From: a virus
IMG/VR virus record: IMGVR_UViG_3300025674_000188
Span: 1 to 33,461 of that record
Length of the DNA: 33,461 bases
Reading direction: 5' to 3' (one strand)
Shown piece by piece: positions 31,187 to 33,461 of this stretch. Numbering within the stretch: the stretch's first letter is position 1; every line of letters starts with the position of its first letter. The position numbers were made by a program, and so were the translations under genes. Below the pieces are notes generated by a model, which saw only the letters and a program-made list of their open reading frames with translations, was not told the DNA's origin and did no database searches.

Positions 31187-32104
31187 ATGACTAAAATAAA
31201 AAATAAACACGTTGGTTCTTCGCCTATGAAGGTTCTTCAGTTTGTGCCGCTGGCCCTACAATTAGGCTCTGGTATATATAACGCAATACAAGGCGGCAGG
31301 CAAAGAAGAGACGCTAGAGAAAGAGCAGCTGGATATGAGCAGGATTTTAATAGAAGACTAAGTGAGTACGAAAGAGAAAAGTTCGTTAATCCTTATGCTA
31401 ATATGCAGAATGTGTATGAAGATATGACGATTAACCAACAGGCCGCAGAGTTTGAAAGAGAACAAGTTGCTCAACAACAAGCTGACGTGCTGCAGGGTTT
31501 AAGAGCAGGCGTTACTTCTGGAGCTGGCGCAGCAGCATTAGCGACCGCAATGTCAAGACAAGGCGCTCAACAAGCTAGAGCTGCAGCTGTAGATATAGGT
31601 CAGCAAGAACAAGCAATCCAAAAAATACAAACAGCAGAAGAAGCTAGAATACAAGGTCTTCAAATTCAAGGTGATGAAATGGTTCGTCAACAAGAAAGAC
31701 AAAGAAATATGATACTAGCTCAAATAGCTTCTGGTAGAGCTCAAGTAGCGAATCAAGAGGCTATGGCTGGTCAACAACAAATGATGAGTGGCATAACAAG
31801 TGGACTAGGAGCTTTGGCTCAAGGGTTTTTACCTGGCGGAGCTATTAGCGGCGCTATAGAGCAAAGACAGCAATCAATAATGGACGCTGGAAAAGCTGCT
31901 GCGGAAAGTTTACAAGCTATTGAGCCTAAGCAGGTGCGTTCTATACCCACTGGATTTGCTGGAGTACCTCAAACTTTAGGCGGCGTAACTCCTTACGGTC
32001 AAATTCCGCAAATTCCAATGAAGGGCGTGCCAATGCCTCAAATGCAACAATATGGAAATTATATAAGCGCTGACGAATTTTATAACAATAATCCTAATGG
32101 CTAA
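31187..32104 (+). CDS. Ejection / internal virion protein, Ala/Gln-rich, 305 aa
   Basis: Long helical protein with repeated Gln and Ala: KFVNPYANMQNVYEDMTINQQAAEFEREQVAQQQADVLQGLR (near 55-110), then GVTSGAGAAALATAMSRQGAQQARAAAVDIGQQEQAIQK. A Gly-rich segment (SGLGALAQGFLPGGAISGAI) follows, then a Pro/Gly/Met-rich tail. This plan matches internal proteins ejected ahead of DNA in podoviruses (T7 gp14 or P22 gp7 type). The MTKIKNKHVGSSPMKV start carries a short hydrophobic region. Its stop overlaps the next gene by 8 bases. Confidence 0.75.
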   Translation: MTKIKNKHVGSSPMKVLQFVPLALQLGSGIYNAIQGGRQRRDARERAAGYEQDFNRRLSEYEREKFVNPYANMQNVYEDMTINQQAAEFEREQVAQQQADVLQGLRAGVTSGAGAAALATAMSRQGAQQARAAAVDIGQQEQAIQKIQTAEEARIQGLQIQGDEMVRQQERQRNMILAQIASGRAQVANQEAMAGQQQMMSGITSGLGALAQGFLPGGAISGAIEQRQQSIMDAGKAAAESLQAIEPKQVRSIPTGFAGVPQTLGGVTPYGQIPQIPMKGVPMPQMQQYGNYISADEFYNNNPNG

Positions 32105-33461
32105 AAAACAAACAACACAACCAACAAGATTAGACGCTGGTGTAGGCGCTGGTTTTGCGTCTGCTGCTCAAGGCTTAGCCGTATCTAAATCACTGTTTGA
32201 GCAAGAAAAAGCTAAACAAGGACAGCAGATGTTTCAAGCTGTACTAGATCCTATATCGCAGTATAATAAAACAGCTCAAGAAACTACAGCTAAGTTTTTA
32301 AACGAAATGCCAGCTGACTATCAAATTGAGTTGCTACCTGATCAAATGAAAGATAGGTTTACTGAATTTGCTACAGAAACAAAGCAGTTTATTAACGATA
32401 ATATAAAAGAAGCCTCAAAGTACTCTAGTAACCCTAGTAGCAAACAATACATTGAAGCAGTTAAGAACATTGAAAAAGGCAAAAATGCTTTAAAGTATAA
32501 TTTTGAAGATTTAAAGTCTTACGCTAATTATAGAGCAAACTTAATACAAAGACAAAAAAACGGTGATGTATTAATACCTGATGGTGGATTTGGTTTTGGT
32601 AGAATAAACGACGTTACTAGCGAAGTTGGTTATGGTAATTTAAAATTGACGATGGACGGAACCGTTTATGATGACGGTAAAGGCGAGTCTGTTAGAGCTA
32701 GCAAAATGGCTCAAGCAAACTTTTCAGATCCAAACTTAGGCGCTAATTTAACAAAAACTTTTATATTAAACCCTTTAGAGTTAGCTAATACTAAAGACAT
32801 GACAGAAGCTACGGCTAAAAATTTATTAACTCAAAATGCTAATAATATATTTAAAACTAAAAACGCTCAAAGACAAATAGCGTTCTTAGGTATAGATGGT
32901 GATCCTGACACAAGGTATATTGATTACTATATTATGGAGCAGGCTGCCGCAGGTAACCCTGAGTTTTCCGATGTACAGTACGTTGATAGAGATGGTGTTG
33001 ACGGGGTATCAAAAAATGATAAAATAGCTGGTGGTTGGGGTTTAGATGAAAAAAGTCAACAAGCGTTTGACGCTCACGTTGAAAGACTTAAAAGCGATCC
33101 AAACTTAGATCTTGGAGAAGGTATAAAAAACTTTTTTGTAAACATGGGTATGGATCAATATGCTGGAGCTACACAAGACACTGCTGAGTCATTATTTAGT
33201 GATCCAAACGCCTACCTACCACTTACTACTGGTGGTAATCAATCTGCTAGAAATATACAGTACATAATTGATCAGTATAAAAAAGGTTTCGCTACAGTTG
33301 ATGGACGAAATTACGCACAAGCTGACGATGGTATTTTTTATCCTAAAGGAGCTGACGGGAAGCCTATAAAAGAAACAGAAGAAGCTGTATACGATGCTGA
33401 AGGTATGCTTGGTAAACTTGGCGTTGGTTCATATATGAATGAGTTTGCCGCGCCGACGCAG
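32097..33461 (+). CDS. Second internal virion protein, truncated by the window edge
   Basis: ATG at 32097 opens a frame of 455 codons running off the right edge without a stop. It begins MAKKQTTQPTRLDAGVGAGF, followed by ASAAQGLAVSKSLFEQEKAKQG and then a mostly helical, charged sequence (NIEKGKNALKYNFEDLKSY, FLGIDGDPDTRYIDYYIM). The N-terminal Ala/Gln-rich helix and position after the first ejection protein suggest an internal virion or ejection component, maybe with a later lytic domain outside the window. Overlaps the preceding gene by 8 bases. Confidence 0.8.
   Translation, partial: MAKKQTTQPTRLDAGVGAGFASAAQGLAVSKSLFEQEKAKQGQQMFQAVLDPISQYNKTAQETTAKFLNEMPADYQIELLPDQMKDRFTEFATETKQFINDNIKEASKYSSNPSSKQYIEAVKNIEKGKNALKYNFEDLKSYANYRANLIQRQKNGDVLIPDGGFGFGRINDVTSEVGYGNLKLTMDGTVYDDGKGESVRASKMAQANFSDPNLGANLTKTFILNPLELANTKDMTEATAKNLLTQNANNIFKTKNAQRQIAFLGIDGDPDTRYIDYYIMEQAAAGNPEFSDVQYVDRDGVDGVSKNDKIAGGWGLDEKSQQAFDAHVERLKSDPNLDLGEGIKNFFVNMGMDQYAGATQDTAESLFSDPNAYLPLTTGGNQSARNIQYIIDQYKKGFATVDGRNYAQADDGIFYPKGADGKPIKETEEAVYDAEGMLGKLGVGSYMNEFAAPTQ

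Noticed and set aside
1-33461. Integrase, transposase, CRISPR array or toxin-antitoxin genes
   Set aside because: Looked for in both strands of the readable ORFs; none of their motifs or repeat patterns were seen.

Overview
The window looks like part of the genome of a lytic, podovirus-type tailed phage of a marine Bacteroidetes (flavobacterial) host. The evidence is low G+C, starts preceded by A-rich or ACT leaders instead of Shine-Dalgarno sequences, and a complete head and short-tail module whose terminase, portal, capsid and tail-nozzle proteins read like those I recall from crAss-like phages, Cellulophaga podoviruses and marine metagenomic phages. Family affiliation is inference from memory; I could run no search. 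No integrase, tRNA cluster or CRISPR array is visible.

Layout. (1) Positions 1 to about 4420 are transcribed leftward (minus strand): about fifteen small genes plus one probable structured RNA. They include a protein built on the DnaA domain IV DNA-binding fold, a zinc-finger protein, several single-helix membrane micro-proteins shorter than 40 residues, and two paralogous 77-79-residue proteins. Eight near-identical promoter-like elements (CACAAA, 18 bases, AGATAATATA on the minus strand), all with exactly the same spacing, divide this arm into short operons; two weaker copies precede the structured RNA and the gene running off the left edge. (2) Positions 4417-4601 form the divergent control region, with repeats and hairpins. 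(3) From 4602 to the right edge every gene is on the plus strand: small basic proteins, a GroEL/GroES-like chaperonin pair, a probable decoration protein, a winged-helix protein, a small HExxH protein, a holin, a tandem GroES-like protein, a small-terminase candidate, large terminase, portal, scaffold, major capsid protein, head-tail connectors, a very large tail nozzle protein, a very large tail fibre with Ig/BACON-like repeats, and two ejection-type proteins, the last cut by the window edge.

How it works together (inference). The leftward arm is probably the early, host-takeover and replication-control region, driven by a phage-specific repeated promoter. The rightward arm is the late assembly programme: chaperonins fold capsid proteins, scaffold and portal build the prohead, terminase packages DNA, connectors, nozzle and fibre complete the tail, and the holin opens the cell.

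The most novel element is a 153-nt minus-strand RNA candidate at 278-430. It closes with a perfect 7-bp acceptor-like stem directly abutting a perfect TTCGATT T-arm, but has two unrelated hairpins where the D and anticodon arms should be, and its first base lies where the repeated promoter predicts transcription to start.
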